Shown piece by piece: positions 7,932 through 18,126 of a stretch of 64,000 bases of DNA. Both the position numbers and the translations under genes were made by a program. The number at the start of each line of letters is the position of its first letter. Position 1 is the stretch's first letter. A model generated the notes under the pieces. The model was not told the DNA's origin. It searched no databases and was given only the letters and a program-made list of their open reading frames with translations. Source of the DNA: Nostoc sp. NMS7 (GTDB lineage: Bacteria > Cyanobacteriota > Cyanobacteriia > Cyanobacteriales > Nostocaceae); contig NZ_JABXKJ010000244.1 in the NCBI RefSeq assembly GCF_017115085.1, positions 1 through 64,000 of the forward strand, read 5' to 3'.

Positions 7932-10900
7932 TTAACTACAGCCAGAGGTAGGACGTTGATCGGCATCGACGGCATAAGTACTGTCTGTGGCTTTTTTGGC
8001 ACATAACAACGTTTGCACCCATGTATCATCTCGACCAACTTCTCGGAAGTACTCATTGGGTTTGTTATTTGGCGTTATCGCTAACTTTTGCGAAAATGCA
8101 TCTGGTGATTGCGACAGCAAGGCGACATCATAACCCCACTGGCGAGTGGGAGCCTGGTAAAAAGGTAATAGACCACTGCCATTACCGATCGGATATGCTG
8201 CGGATGAAGAACTTAAGTATGCTACAAATGGTCCAGTAGCATAGGCACTACGAGTTCTTTGGATAAAAGAGCCGTTAATTGTAGCTATAATAGCTGTGCT
8301 GCTAGTTGGGCTCCAATTTTCTAAGAAGCGGACAAAATTGTGTAAGCCACCATTATCTTCTGTAGGACGAGCTGGGGTGTCTGCTCCTGCTGCGACTAAG
8401 TTAAAGGTGGTAGGTATTGCCCATTGCATCCAATAAGAACCCTGTTGGTTGCCAGGTCCCATTAGGTTATTAGATCCTGATGGTGGTGCATTTTCATCGC
8501 TAGTGCTGAAAGCAACTTCAATTTGTAACACTGGCGATAAAGCTGGTTGGGTTGTTGGTGTAGCAGTTGCTGGTGGTGGAGACACTATTGGGGGATTAGT
8601 ATCACTGTTGCTTGATCGGAACCATAGAGCATTAGCTTTGTTAGTTGGTTGGCTAGAACTAAAAGTACTCAGTGGAAATGAAGTTATTTTCCCGCTCTTG
8701 ATACCTATAATGGTTGGTTGTATAATGGTTGGTTGACCACTAGTAAGCATGAGTTGTCCAGATGCAGCATTACGGAGAAAGGCAACACGACGAGGATAGC
8801 TTAGATATTTAGAATTAGTCGGTGATTGTGCTGTTGTACCTGCTAAATGGGTACTCAGAGAAAAAGTCTGTCCACCAGCAGGAAGAGCAGCAGTAACATC
8901 CGAGGCTCTTAGACCTAGTGGATATAGAGCAACATCACCGGGTAGTGTTACGTACCAACCAATACCCGGAGTACCAGTACCTGGATCGCAAGCTGAAACA
9001 GGTAGTGTCTGACATACTTCCATTAAATACTCTGGGGCACTTTTCCTTCGCTGGATGGGTGTAACAAAGTTATTGAGGTAAGAACTACCTTGAATACCAG
9101 GAAGTGTACTATCAAGGTCTTGGGGCAAGCCGTCACTACCATACCAGGCAGCATTGATGACATTAGCGTTGTTTGTATTAAAAAACCCATTGTTCAGAAA
9201 TTTGGTAATAGAAGTGCTATCCCCCAAATTATTATTCAGGTCATAGTCTCCATCGCTGCGGTAACCCCTCACAAAGTTACCAGAAAGAAGTGTGATCGCA
9301 TCTGACAACACGCTGACAGGTCGCCATGCGTCCCCAGTGGTACAGTTTGGTAATCTAGAGTCACCAGTACGACAAGCAAAGTTTGTATTAAAGTCTGATG
9401 AGGTTCCACCGCGAGAGTAAAAATTGCCCCAATTACTAGCTAGAGTTGTATTGAACTCTTCTTGGGTATGTATATTAAAGTTGCCTAGAATATATACAGG
9501 TAAATTAGAAGCTAGAACCAAGCCTTTTTCTGCATCTGTGTAACCCGGAACACGCCAGACGCTTCCGTTGGGGTTGCCAGTGGGAGTGGGGTCGCCGTTG
9601 ATCAACATAATCGCATTGGGACGGCGAGTTGGGTCAAGTTTGAAGTCTACAGGGCTATTTAATTTTTGTATATCTGTGCCACTACTAGAACTGGCACTTA
9701 AATCTAAAAGTGCATCATCACGAGTAGCGTAAATAATACCGCTATTGGGAATTAAGTATTCCTGTGGTGTTGCACTACCATATTGCTTCAGCCGCAGCGC
9801 GTTATAGTCTAATACAGTGGTGCGAATTTCCAGAGGTTGGCGGGTTTTTTTGTCCAGTTCATAGTCTGGAGCCGTCAAACCAGGAGATGGATCTGGTACG
9901 TGTGCTATTGTCCCAGTAGTTCCATCTCGATTTGTACCATCAGCGTTGGTGAACGTTTCTACACCAGCTGTTGATACATCTTGATGAATTGCCTTAATCT
10001 GTCTGGCATCTAAAAAAGCAGTTTCGTAAATTGCGCCGTGAGGGATGACACTAGTACTTGGAGAGCCGATAGTACCATCTAATATTTGGATGGCACAAAT
10101 AGCAGCATCAATAGCAGACTGCTGTGAGATTGTCGGAGAGGAAGCTGCCAGAGCTTGGCTCAGTATTTCATTTACCAACCGCCCATTGGGATACATTAAA
10201 CTAGCTTGGTAGGTTAGTAAAGCTGAATAGTCAGAAACACCCTTTGTTGGAGCTGCGTAGACAATACCATTATGGGAGTTGCCACCCGTGGCTTTGTTAT
10301 AGATAAAACCTGTCACAGACGGAAGACTAGTGCTATTGAGGTTCTTAGCTGTAGTGCTATTAGTGGGGTCGTAGAAGCTACTTATACAAGCAATTGGTGT
10401 AGGGGTTGCCTGATTGTAGCCAGTCGATTGGTAGTGATAAACTGCTGTAGCCCTCATCCGTAAATACGGCGTAAGAGGCGTAAGAGGCGAAAGCAGAGGA
10501 GGAATTATTGGTAATACTATCTTGCTGCTATTGTAGGTATCTTGGATTGATTTATCAGCATTAATGGCAATACTATTAGGCACCGGCATCATATCTGACC
10601 AAATTCTATTTGTACCACCAACAGCTGGATTTAAGGCGGTGTTCAAAGCCGCTTGGGTACTACTACTAACAGTATAACCTTGAGGCAAATAAATCCCTGC
10701 ACCAGTCACTACCCGTAAGCCACCCACAGGAGCGGCGACAGTAGTTGGTACTGTAGCAGCTGCTGATTCCCAGTCTCCATCTCGAACAACAGTTCCTAAA
10801 TCAGCTAGTTGCTGTACACGAGTGCTGCGAGTGCGAGTTGAAGTTGGCGTTGACGGGAAATTCCAGTTAATATTTACAATATTTTGGGTATCTGTGGTAG

Positions 10901-12680
10901 TATCTGCACCAACAAATGTCGTTCCGTTCCACCACAATGCAGGTAGGTTATTGCCAAGCAAAACGCGATCGCCAAGGTATTTTTCTTGACCTAGTTGTTG
11001 TTCTGTAGTTGGTTGTGTAGCACTAGGTAGCAGGTTAGAACTACTAGTATTAAGTGTTAAATTGGAATAATTAGTTTTAGTTTTACCATCACTAGCTTGA
11101 AAGGGATAAACCCAAGTGTCTGGTGGACGCAGTGAATTACCACTTCCTTGTAGCGGTGTATTACTAGTAAGATTATAAGTTCCTACTGCATTTACACCAA
11201 AAGCAACTTCACCATAGGGTACACGGCGGGTACGTTGTTGAAAGTAAAGTACTAACTGGTTATTACGGGCAGTAGCTAGTTGCGCTGCACTGGCATTAGC
11301 TATGGCAGCAGCTGGAGTTAGAGTTGGATTTAAATTTTGTAGTTGCTGTGTAATGGCGTTTTGGACTACCTGTGGATCACTAGATGGAGCCTTAGCCGTC
11401 TGTGCTTGCACCAAAAGATTGGTACGCTGTACATAAGCTAGGCTATTGTAGGCAATATTACTCGGTTGGTCAGTGACTGATTTCTGATTTTGAACACCAT
11501 AAGCTGTATTAGGAGTAACTCCTTGGCCTTGGAATAAATGCACTCCAGTACTGTTACTTGAATCACCACTAGCAGTGAAAAGACCCGCTCCTAAATTGCC
11601 ACCTACAACAATTTTGGCATTTTCCTCACTGTAGTAACAGGAATTTTGACTACTAACCTGATAAAGTGTGATAGTAGCATTATTGCTACCAGTCAGTAAG
11701 TTACTATTAGTCAAGATCCGTCCATTTAGGTTAAATGTGGTACCAGGGGTAAGTTCTATATCATCGTTATAAACCACCGCATTGTTAACTAGCGGTAGTT
11801 GTACACGGTCTTGCTGATACTCTAAACTTGAAAAACCTTTATTCCCTGTAAAAGTTTCGTAATTATTACCTGGATCACTAAGAGTGGTTGGTTTAATAGT
11901 GATAGGAACATTAGCAGTGTAGACAAAAAAGCTTTTTTGGAGCTGACTAGCAATACTAACCCAGCCCGAACTGCCCACCAAAGTAGCACTTGTTGCCACA
12001 CTATTTTTACAACTGTTGCTTACACTACCAGAACTCATGGGCGGAGTTCTTGCCTCTAGAGGATTTCTAGGGCGGCTGTATGTGCCACTAGTTATAGGCG
12101 GAGTTCGGAAGTAAATTCCATAAAGAGTATAGGAGTCAAACTTCCCATTGTTATTTGTATCAATGGGGAACATCCATGCAGTTGTCATATCTGCTGGCTG
12201 ATTTGTTTCTCCTGTTGGTACAGTTGGATAGTTATAATGTACTTTTAGTGGAGTTTCGTCTCCAAAAGTATATTGAGGCAAATTAGCAGCACTACTTAAG
12301 GTACTCTCTAAAACTGTATCTGAAGGTACGGCTCGTGGCAGTCGGGTGTCAATAAATAGCTTGTCTAATTTTGCTCTAGCTCTGTCAAGGGCTGGTGCTG
12401 CGGCGTTAAGTACAGCCTGATTCACGCGGACATTACTAGCATTTTTTGAGCGCTCAAAAGACCGAAACAAAATCGCAGTTGTTAACAGCACGACAACTAA
12501 AGATACCATCGCCACTGTCGGCAACAAAAACCCAGCATTCTCCGAGCCGCGTCTTCTTGGAGTGCCAGAAATAGTCCGCAGTAGCCAAATGATTTGCTTG
12601 TTAATTGCAGATAAAAACTGCTTGCTAATTTGTCTAAAGGTTTTTTGAATTACCTTGAATAGCTGAGGTTTTCGAGACAT
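7932..12680 (-). CDS. hpsA: HpsA-like hormogonium polysaccharide secretion protein
   Basis: This is the largest gene in the window (1582 residues). A basic N-terminal stretch of 50 residues leads to GFLLPTVAMVSLVVVLLTT at 50-68. That looks like a minor-pilin (PilX-like) membrane helix, but without Glu at +5. It is followed by AAPALDRARAKLDKL. The rest is a long exported domain rich in Ser, Thr, Asn and Pro, with paired cysteines towards the end (for example CQTLPVSACD). Length, the helix and the following pseudopilin genes identify HpsA, first gene of the locus needed for hormogonium motility in Nostoc punctiforme. A good ribosome site (AGGGAAG) precedes the ATG. It probably heads the operon. 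Confidence 0.85.
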   Translation of the reverse strand: MSRKPQLFKVIQKTFRQISKQFLSAINKQIIWLLRTISGTPRRRGSENAGFLLPTVAMVSLVVVLLTTAILFRSFERSKNASNVRVNQAVLNAAAPALDRARAKLDKLFIDTRLPRAVPSDTVLESTLSSAANLPQYTFGDETPLKVHYNYPTVPTGETNQPADMTTAWMFPIDTNNNGKFDSYTLYGIYFRTPPITSGTYSRPRNPLEARTPPMSSGSVSNSCKNSVATSATLVGSSGWVSIASQLQKSFFVYTANVPITIKPTTLSDPGNNYETFTGNKGFSSLEYQQDRVQLPLVNNAVVYNDDIELTPGTTFNLNGRILTNSNLLTGSNNATITLYQVSSQNSCYYSEENAKIVVGGNLGAGLFTASGDSSNSTGVHLFQGQGVTPNTAYGVQNQKSVTDQPSNIAYNSLAYVQRTNLLVQAQTAKAPSSDPQVVQNAITQQLQNLNPTLTPAAAIANASAAQLATARNNQLVLYFQQRTRRVPYGEVAFGVNAVGTYNLTSNTPLQGSGNSLRPPDTWVYPFQASDGKTKTNYSNLTLNTSSSNLLPSATQPTTEQQLGQEKYLGDRVLLGNNLPALWWNGTTFVGADTTTDTQNIVNINWNFPSTPTSTRTRSTRVQQLADLGTVVRDGDWESAAATVPTTVAAPVGGLRVVTGAGIYLPQGYTVSSSTQAALNTALNPAVGGTNRIWSDMMPVPNSIAINADKSIQDTYNSSKIVLPIIPPLLSPLTPLTPYLRMRATAVYHYQSTGYNQATPTPIACISSFYDPTNSTTAKNLNSTSLPSVTGFIYNKATGGNSHNGIVYAAPTKGVSDYSALLTYQASLMYPNGRLVNEILSQALAASSPTISQQSAIDAAICAIQILDGTIGSPSTSVIPHGAIYETAFLDARQIKAIHQDVSTAGVETFTNADGTNRDGTTGTIAHVPDPSPGLTAPDYELDKKTRQPLEIRTTVLDYNALRLKQYGSATPQEYLIPNSGIIYATRDDALLDLSASSSSGTDIQKLNSPVDFKLDPTRRPNAIMLINGDPTPTGNPNGSVWRVPGYTDAEKGLVLASNLPVYILGNFNIHTQEEFNTTLASNWGNFYSRGGTSSDFNTNFACRTGDSRLPNCTTGDAWRPVSVLSDAITLLSGNFVRGYRSDGDYDLNNNLGDSTSITKFLNNGFFNTNNANVINAAWYGSDGLPQDLDSTLPGIQGSSYLNNFVTPIQRRKSAPEYLMEVCQTLPVSACDPGTGTPGIGWYVTLPGDVALYPLGLRASDVTAALPAGGQTFSLSTHLAGTTAQSPTNSKYLSYPRRVAFLRNAASGQLMLTSGQPTIIQPTIIGIKSGKITSFPLSTFSSSQPTNKANALWFRSSNSDTNPPIVSPPPATATPTTQPALSPVLQIEVAFSTSDENAPPSGSNNLMGPGNQQGSYWMQWAIPTTFNLVAAGADTPARPTEDNGGLHNFVRFLENWSPTSSTAIIATINGSFIQRTRSAYATGPFVAYLSSSSAAYPIGNGSGLLPFYQAPTRQWGYDVALLSQSPDAFSQKLAITPNNKPNEYFREVGRDDTWVQTLLCAKKATDSTYAVDADQRPTSGCS

Positions 12681-13287
12681 AGCTGCTTCCCTGTCAAGTG
12701 ATTTATAGCGGATTTTTTATTTTTTATCAAAATTGATAATTGTGCCTACGAATTAATTTTTTAGGCAAAGAATAAAACTATATTTATGTAACTACTGCAT
12801 CTGGCTTTCCTAACTTCCAAATCAAGTAGCTAAAACAAAAGAGAATTTACTAAAGTTATATCATTTATGAGTTGTTCATCTTATCCGGTAAATACTGATT
12901 TTTTGAGAATTATTTAATCCAATTCCACAAATAATAAAAGCATGATGTCACAGTAGAATTGCGGTAATGTATTTTATTTGAAGGCGAATTTATGAAGATA
13001 TTGTTAGTATGGCAAGCTTATAATACCCACCTGTTAAAGGAAAGATATCAGTTAGGTGCAAAATAATCAGAGGTTCGGCTCAAATTCGCCGGGCGTCTGG
13101 AAGTCGCGGCTACACGAGACTTTACCCACAAGAAAAGCGACGGGCTGAACGTTTAGCAGAGCAGCTACGCGCACTTGGTATCAAGCCTGATTTTGGTGAT
13201 GAGTAAGATTAATTAATTTTATCATTCAGGTTTAATCCTGCTCCCCTCTCCTTAATAAGGAGAGGGGCTGGGGGTGAGGTTCAACTA
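12681..13287. other. AT-rich upstream region of hpsA and a coding relic
   Basis: The part next to hpsA is AT-rich and should carry its promoter. On the minus strand a TATAAAT lies about 20-25 bases before the hpsA ATG and could be a -10 element. Between 12992 and 13206 are short broken frames, described separately. A hairpin CCCCTCTCCTT-AATA-style stem lies at 13243-13267, one of a family found around metH. No intact gene is seen. Confidence 0.45.
13063..13206 (+). pseudogene. Relic resembling the C-terminus of a Uma2-family protein
   Basis: A frame without its own start reads IIRGSAQIRR, then a segment encoded by a dispersed repeat, then RRAERLAEQLRALGIKPDF before TAA. The last part resembles the usual ending of cyanobacterial Uma2-type endonuclease-fold proteins (RAERLAERLRALGIEPD). 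The segment before it (about 13090-13120) is the reverse complement of the repeat at about 6943-6975. An ATG at 12992 opens a 24-codon frame ending at 13066 that may or may not belong to the same gene. Best read as a decayed gene with a repeat inserted. Confidence 0.4.
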
Positions 13288-13656
13288 CTATCCCCTTAAA
13301 TTTCGTATATTCTGAGCAATACTTTCCAGCACCCCAGACAAATTAGCATATACATCATTATTGCTAAATCTAATAAACTTAATTCCTGCTGATTGAATAA
13401 ATTCTTGTCTTGCCTTATCGTATTCAGCAGCACCTTCTTGAAAATGGCTTTCACCATCAATTTCTATAGCTAACTTAAATTCAGAACTATAAAAATATAT
13501 AACAAACTTATCGACACTATATTGTCGGCGAAACTTGCAGTTTTCTAGCTGTCTATCTCTTATTTTATCCCAAATAAGTTTCTCGGCTTTTGTGATATTT
13601 TGGCGTAATATTCGCCTTTTTTCTATTTCACTATTTTTGTTATAAAGTTTAGTCAT
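13288..13656 (-). CDS. DUF559 / Vsr-like endonuclease-fold protein
   Basis: The 122-residue protein is a DUF559 family member with the PD-(D/E)XK-type layout of Vsr endonucleases. Helix AEKLIWDKIRDRQLENCKFRRQ comes first, then the core LAIEIDGESHF with acidic residues in the expected places, and a C-terminal strand IKFIRFSNNDVY. Such genes are often mobile or scattered singly in cyanobacterial genomes; the true substrate is unknown. It lies between clusters of CCCCTCTCC hairpins, with no operon partner; metH, the next gene upstream on the same strand, is about 290 bp away. It is full length for the family and looks intact. Confidence 0.8.
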   Translation of the reverse strand: MTKLYNKNSEIEKRRILRQNITKAEKLIWDKIRDRQLENCKFRRQYSVDKFVIYFYSSEFKLAIEIDGESHFQEGAAEYDKARQEFIQSAGIKFIRFSNNDVYANLSGVLESIAQNIRNLRG

Positions 13657-13675
13657 TTTTATTTCCGATTCCAGT

Positions 13676-13699
13676 CCCCTCTCCTTAATTAGGAGAGGG
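13676..13699. repeat. Hairpin of the CCCCTCTCCTT family
   Basis: CCCCTCTCCTTAATTAGGAG followed by AGGG is a near-perfect palindrome. The same hairpin with different loops is found at 13243-13267, 13758-13782, 13836-13860, 13914-13938 and about 17712-17736. Such stems can act as bidirectional terminators. Confidence 0.7.
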
Positions 13700-13724
13700 T
13701 TAGGGTGAGGTTATTGTCTAGCCT

Positions 13725-13957
13725 ACAAGATAATAACCTCACCCCGCCCTTCGGGCACCCCTCTCCTTGGTAAGGAGAGGGGAAGGATTAGGCGCTGTGT
13801 TCACAAGATAATAACCTCACCCCGCCCTTCGGGCACCCCTCTCCTTGGTAAGGAGAGGGGAAGGATTAGGCGCTGTGTTCACAAGATAATAACCTCACCC
13901 CGCCCTTCGGGCACCCCTCTCCTTGGTAAGGAGAGGGGAAAGATTAGGCGCTGAAGT
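13725..13957. repeat. 78-bp tandem repeat (three copies) at the 3' end of metH
   Basis: Copies begin at 13725, 13803 and 13881, each opening with ACAAGATAATAACCTCACCC. Each contains the hairpin CCCCTCTCCTTGGTAAGGAG plus AGGGG and ends with GGCGCTG. In the third copy the ending ATTAGGCGCTGAAGT is the authentic metH 3' end (stop codon TAA at 13944-13946 on the minus strand). The unit therefore seems to be the metH 3' end plus its terminator hairpin, triplicated. The copies differ by only a few bases, so the event is recent. Confidence 0.85.
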
Positions 13958-16900
13958 ATTTTGCTAGTGGGTGATAAGCAATAATCGCAGTGGTAGACTG
14001 TTCTGGATAAAGTTGTTCGCTTTCATCCATATACAAGTTAATTCTGTCAGTCTGCAATAACTCCAGTTGCTTATACTGGTCTTGGATATTCGGGCAAGCT
14101 GGATACCCAAAACTATACCGTGAGCCACGATAGCGTTGTGCCAATATATCCCGAATATTGTCGGGTTCTTCAGCAGTAAAACCTAATTCTCGGCGAATTC
14201 TGGCGTGTGTCCACTCAGCCACAGCCTCCGCTACCTGCACGGTCATACCGTGGAAATACAGATAATCGGTGTATTGATTATCAGCAAACAGCTTTTGAGC
14301 GAACTCTGTTGCAATCTCCCCTACAGTCACCGCCTGCATCGGGAAGACATCAATAATTCCTGACTCCTTTGATGCAAAGAAATCTGCTATGCACAGCCGC
14401 CTTAATGACTTTTGTCTGGGAAACTCAAAAGTTGCAACCTGTTGTGATTGGTTTTTTGAGTCATATATATGTAGAAAATTCCCCTCAGACTGACAAGGGA
14501 AATACCCATAAATCACTTGGGGATGCAACAGATTCTCCTCAATAATTCGCTGTTTCCAAGTTTCTAAAATTGGATAAACCTTTTCAGCTAAGAAAGCCTG
14601 ATATTCTTCCTTAGATTGCTCTTTTGGTTTGCGGAATTGCCACTGTCCAGCAATTAAAGCTTGTAAATCCAAGTGCCAGAATATTTCCTCGATGGGAATA
14701 TCACTAGGCTGCAATAACTTGGTTCCCCAGAAAGGTGGTGTCGGGCGTTCAATATCTATCGCCACAGCATCAGAACGTCTCGTATCTACTTCTTTTGGTT
14801 CAGCAGATGTTGTTGCTTCAGCAGTTGTAGTTACTGATTCTTTGTGACCATTTGTCGAAGCATCAGCAGTTTCGACTTCGTTCAAAAAACCCTGCAAATC
14901 TTCCCAGTTACCAGCGGCCTTTGCTGGCATTAATTTATCCATGAAGTGCAAGTCAGAAAAAGCATCTTTGCCATAAACAACTTTACCTTTGTAGGTTTTT
15001 TGGCAATCTTCATACACAAATTTGGGAGTCAGCGCCGCACCACCTAATATCACCGGGACACTAATTCCCTTTTCGTTGAATATCTCCAAGTTCTCTTTCA
15101 TGAAGGCGGTGGATTTTACCAGCAAACCACTCATGGCAATACAATCAGCTTTGTGCTGTTCGTAAGCTTTGATAATATTTTCCACGGGCTGTTTAATTCC
15201 CAGGTTAATCACCTTGTAGCCGTTGTTGGATAAGATAATATCCACCAAGTTTTTACCAATGTCGTGGACATCGCCTTTGACTGTGGCAATGATAAAGCTT
15301 CCCTTACCATTGTTGCCAGATTCTGATTTTTCCATGAACGGTTCTAAATACGCTACCGCCGCTTTCATGGTTTCCGCAGATTGTAAGACGAAGGGTAGCT
15401 GCATTTGTCCAGAACCGAATAATTCCCCGACAACTTTCATCCCATCTAGCAGGAAGGTGTTGATAATTTCTAAGGGGGGATATTCTTCTAGGGCTTTTTT
15501 CAAATGTTCTTCTAAGCCAATGCGTTCGCCGTCGATGATATGGCGTTTGAGACGTTCTGGGATGGGAAGACTTTCATCTAAGGAGCGATCGCGCTTAGTT
15601 GTCACCCCAGCAAATACTGTGGTAAGCTCTCCCAAGGGATCATAAACGCAAACATTACCCTCAAACTTGCGATCGTCATAAATCAACTGGCGACAGATTT
15701 CTTGATGGCGTGCCTCAATCTTCGAGAGTGGTAAAATCTTATTAGCGCTGACAATGGCTGCATCCATTCCCGCCGTCGTCGCCTCGTGCAAAAATACTGA
15801 ATTCAGCACCATGCGCGACGCTGGATTTAAACCAAAGGAAATATTGGAAACACCCAAAATTACATGACTTCCAGGCAATTCTTGACGAATTCGCCGGATA
15901 GATTCAATTGTCGCCTTGCCGTTTTCTCGGTCTTCTTCAATCCCGGTGGAAATTGGTAACGCGAGGGTATCAAAGAATATTTCTGTGGCAGGTATGCCAT
16001 ATTCTACAGCTTGACGGTATGCGCGTTGGGCGATCGCAAACTTTTTGTCTGCTGTCCGCGCCATCCCATCTTCATCGATAGTACCAATGATTACACCAGC
16101 ACCGTACTTTTTCGCTAACTCCAGCACTTTCAAAAAGCGCGGTTCCCCATCTTCGTAGTTGGTGGAGTTCAGCAAACACTTACCACCGGCAACTTTTAAA
16201 CCCGCCTCCATCTTTTCCCATTCGGTGGAGTCAAGCATTAAAGGCAGTGTCACATTATTCACAATGCGCGAAACTAATTCGTGCATATCCCGCACACCAT
16301 CGCGTCCCACATAATCCACGTTGATATCAAGGATATGTGCGCCTTCTTTTACTTGCGCCCTCGCCATTGAAACGAGTCCATCCCAATCTTCCGCATTTAG
16401 CAAATCGCGGCACTTCTTGGAACCACTGGCGTTAAGACGTTCACCGACAATCAAGAAGGAATTATCTTGGTCGTAGGGCTGAGTGGTGTAAATTGATGCT
16501 GCTGCTGGTTCTAAGCTAGGATGTCTAACTTTTGGCTTCAGGTCTTTAGCAAGTTCTGCCAATTGTTGAATGTGTTCTGGACGCGTCCCACAGCAACCCC
16601 CAATCACTTGGACACCCAAATCTTCAACAAAATGCATCAATGACATCCGTAATTCCAACGGTGTCAGGCGGTAGTGCGCTTGACCGCCGACGTTCTCAGG
16701 TAAACCCGCGTTGGGAATACAGGAAACGATGAAAGGTGAATGTTCTGCCAAATACTTAATATGTGGTTTCATCAAGTCTGGGCCTGTGGCGCAATTCAAA
16801 CCGAGAATGTCAATTGGATAAGGTGCCAAAATTGTCAGCACAGCACTGATTTCGGAACCAACCAACATTGTGCCCATGCTTTCCATTGTCACAGATACCA

Positions 16901-17474
16901 TCAACGGCCGGCGATCGCCTTTTTTGGCAAACACTTCTTCAATCCCATTCAGCGCCGCTTTAATTTGCAGCACATCTTGGCAAGTTTCCACCAGAAATAA
17001 ATCGACACCACCATCCCACAGCGCTTCTGCTTGTTCAGCAAAAGTTGCTTTCATGGTGTCAAAGTCAATATGTCCCAAGGTAGGGAGTTTAGTTGTGGGG
17101 CCAATGGAACCTGCCACAAATCGGGGTTTTTCGGGCGTGGAAAATTCCGCCGCCACACGCTTGGCTAATTCTGCGGCTGTCCTGCTGAGGTAATATGCTT
17201 GGTCTGCCAAATCATATTCTGCCAGCACCAGGGACGTACTGCCAAAGGTATCCGTTTCAATGACATCAGCACCAGCCGCGAGAAAGTCGCGGTGAACCTT
17301 AGCGACAGCTTCCGGTTTCGTGTGGACTAAGTATTCGTTACAACCTTCATACTGTGGGCCGCCGAAGTCTTCAGCAGTCAGGTTTTGGGTTTGTAAGTTG
17401 GTTCCCATCGCCCCGTCAAAGACGAGGACTGGGCTATCTGGACTACGCAGGCGTTCGAGGAAAGGATGAGTCAT
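13944..17474 (-). CDS. metH: Cobalamin-dependent methionine synthase
   Basis: The 1176-residue enzyme moves a methyl group from methyltetrahydrofolate through methylcobalamin to homocysteine, giving methionine. All four modules are visible. The homocysteine-binding domain (about 1-325) has zinc cysteines in GLNCATGPD and [10 protein letters not shown]. The pterin-binding domain (about 340-610) has [12 protein letters not shown] and [13 protein letters not shown]. The cap and B12-binding domains (about 640-890) carry DVHDIGKNL, whose His is the lower cobalt ligand, and [12 protein letters not shown]. An Ala/Thr/Glu linker leads to the AdoMet reactivation domain (about 930-1176), with [15 protein letters not shown]. 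Length is normal. The 3' end is followed by tandem copies of its own tail and hairpin. Confidence 0.95.
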   Translation of the reverse strand: MTHPFLERLRSPDSPVLVFDGAMGTNLQTQNLTAEDFGGPQYEGCNEYLVHTKPEAVAKVHRDFLAAGADVIETDTFGSTSLVLAEYDLADQAYYLSRTAAELAKRVAAEFSTPEKPRFVAGSIGPTTKLPTLGHIDFDTMKATFAEQAEALWDGGVDLFLVETCQDVLQIKAALNGIEEVFAKKGDRRPLMVSVTMESMGTMLVGSEISAVLTILAPYPIDILGLNCATGPDLMKPHIKYLAEHSPFIVSCIPNAGLPENVGGQAHYRLTPLELRMSLMHFVEDLGVQVIGGCCGTRPEHIQQLAELAKDLKPKVRHPSLEPAAASIYTTQPYDQDNSFLIVGERLNASGSKKCRDLLNAEDWDGLVSMARAQVKEGAHILDINVDYVGRDGVRDMHELVSRIVNNVTLPLMLDSTEWEKMEAGLKVAGGKCLLNSTNYEDGEPRFLKVLELAKKYGAGVIIGTIDEDGMARTADKKFAIAQRAYRQAVEYGIPATEIFFDTLALPISTGIEEDRENGKATIESIRRIRQELPGSHVILGVSNISFGLNPASRMVLNSVFLHEATTAGMDAAIVSANKILPLSKIEARHQEICRQLIYDDRKFEGNVCVYDPLGELTTVFAGVTTKRDRSLDESLPIPERLKRHIIDGERIGLEEHLKKALEEYPPLEIINTFLLDGMKVVGELFGSGQMQLPFVLQSAETMKAAVAYLEPFMEKSESGNNGKGSFIIATVKGDVHDIGKNLVDIILSNNGYKVINLGIKQPVENIIKAYEQHKADCIAMSGLLVKSTAFMKENLEIFNEKGISVPVILGGAALTPKFVYEDCQKTYKGKVVYGKDAFSDLHFMDKLMPAKAAGNWEDLQGFLNEVETADASTNGHKESVTTTAEATTSAEPKEVDTRRSDAVAIDIERPTPPFWGTKLLQPSDIPIEEIFWHLDLQALIAGQWQFRKPKEQSKEEYQAFLAEKVYPILETWKQRIIEENLLHPQVIYGYFPCQSEGNFLHIYDSKNQSQQVATFEFPRQKSLRRLCIADFFASKESGIIDVFPMQAVTVGEIATEFAQKLFADNQYTDYLYFHGMTVQVAEAVAEWTHARIRRELGFTAEEPDNIRDILAQRYRGSRYSFGYPACPNIQDQYKQLELLQTDRINLYMDESEQLYPEQSTTAIIAYHPLAKYFSA

Positions 17475-17800
17475 ATTTTCCGAGAGGAATTTGGGTCAGT
17501 CGTATAATATTCGACTTACTTTCTTATTTTCCCAAATTGTGATATTTTTGGCAGCCTTTATTCTGAAGTTAGGTAAAAGCGCCTTGGCGAATAGAATTCG
17601 CGTGTACACCGTAGGCAAGCGAGGAGGGGGCTATGATGTACTTCATGGGATTGGGAAACGCTATAAGTAGGTAGGCGTAATTAAACATAAGATCAAACCT
17701 CACCCTCAATCCCTCTCCTTACTAAGGAGAGGGAAGCCGGAGGCAGGGTGAGGTTTTATATTTAATCTGACCCACTTACTTATAAGTTCTTAAATAAACA
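17475..17800. repeat. Repeat-rich divergent gap between metH and the glutaredoxin-like gene
   Basis: This gap must hold promoters for both divergent genes, but I cannot point to one with confidence. It contains a 50-bp repeat (17617-17666) that recurs at 62770-62819 with about four mismatches. The 22-bp repeat at 17664-17685 has an inverted copy at 4851-4872. A CCCTCTCCTTACTAAGGAGA-type hairpin lies near 17712-17736. Confidence 0.65.
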
Positions 17801-18073
17801 ATGCGATTAATTTTATACAGTAAACCCGGCTGTCATTTATGTGAAGGTTTGCAAGAAAAGCTAGAACAAATCCAAAATCTCAGTTTCGAGTTGGAAATTA
17901 GGGATATTACGACTCGTGAAGATTGGTTCGCTGCGTATGAGTATGAGGTGCCAGTAATTTATTTATCAAACCACAGAGGCGCAGAGGGGAGTGAGAAATT
18001 ATTGCCGCGTCCTTCTCCTCGTGCTAGTGTGCAGCAGTTGGAGCAAATGTTGCGTAAGTATTTAGCTAATTAG
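17801..18073 (+). CDS. Glutaredoxin-like thiol-redox protein
   Basis: The 90-residue protein starts LILYSKPGCHLCEGLQEKL, with a CxxC redox centre (C-H-L-C) in a thioredoxin-fold position. The cis-proline segment YEVPVIYL follows. This is the glutaredoxin-like DUF836 family, small soluble proteins presumed to reduce disulphides; the partner is unknown. murE begins 53 bp downstream on the same strand, so the two may be co-transcribed. The region RGAEGSEKLLPRPSPRA is less conserved. Length is normal for the family. Confidence 0.8.
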   Translation: MRLILYSKPGCHLCEGLQEKLEQIQNLSFELEIRDITTREDWFAAYEYEVPVIYLSNHRGAEGSEKLLPRPSPRASVQQLEQMLRKYLAN

Positions 18074-18126
18074 AAAAAAATAATGCAGAATAAGCGCAAG
18101 ATTAAGAATGTGAGGGGATTCACAAG

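Noticed and set aside
13657-13957. Possible CRISPR array in the regular 78-bp repeats after metH
   Set aside because: Units are contiguous without variable spacers and include the metH 3' end and a terminator hairpin, so they are simple tandem duplications.
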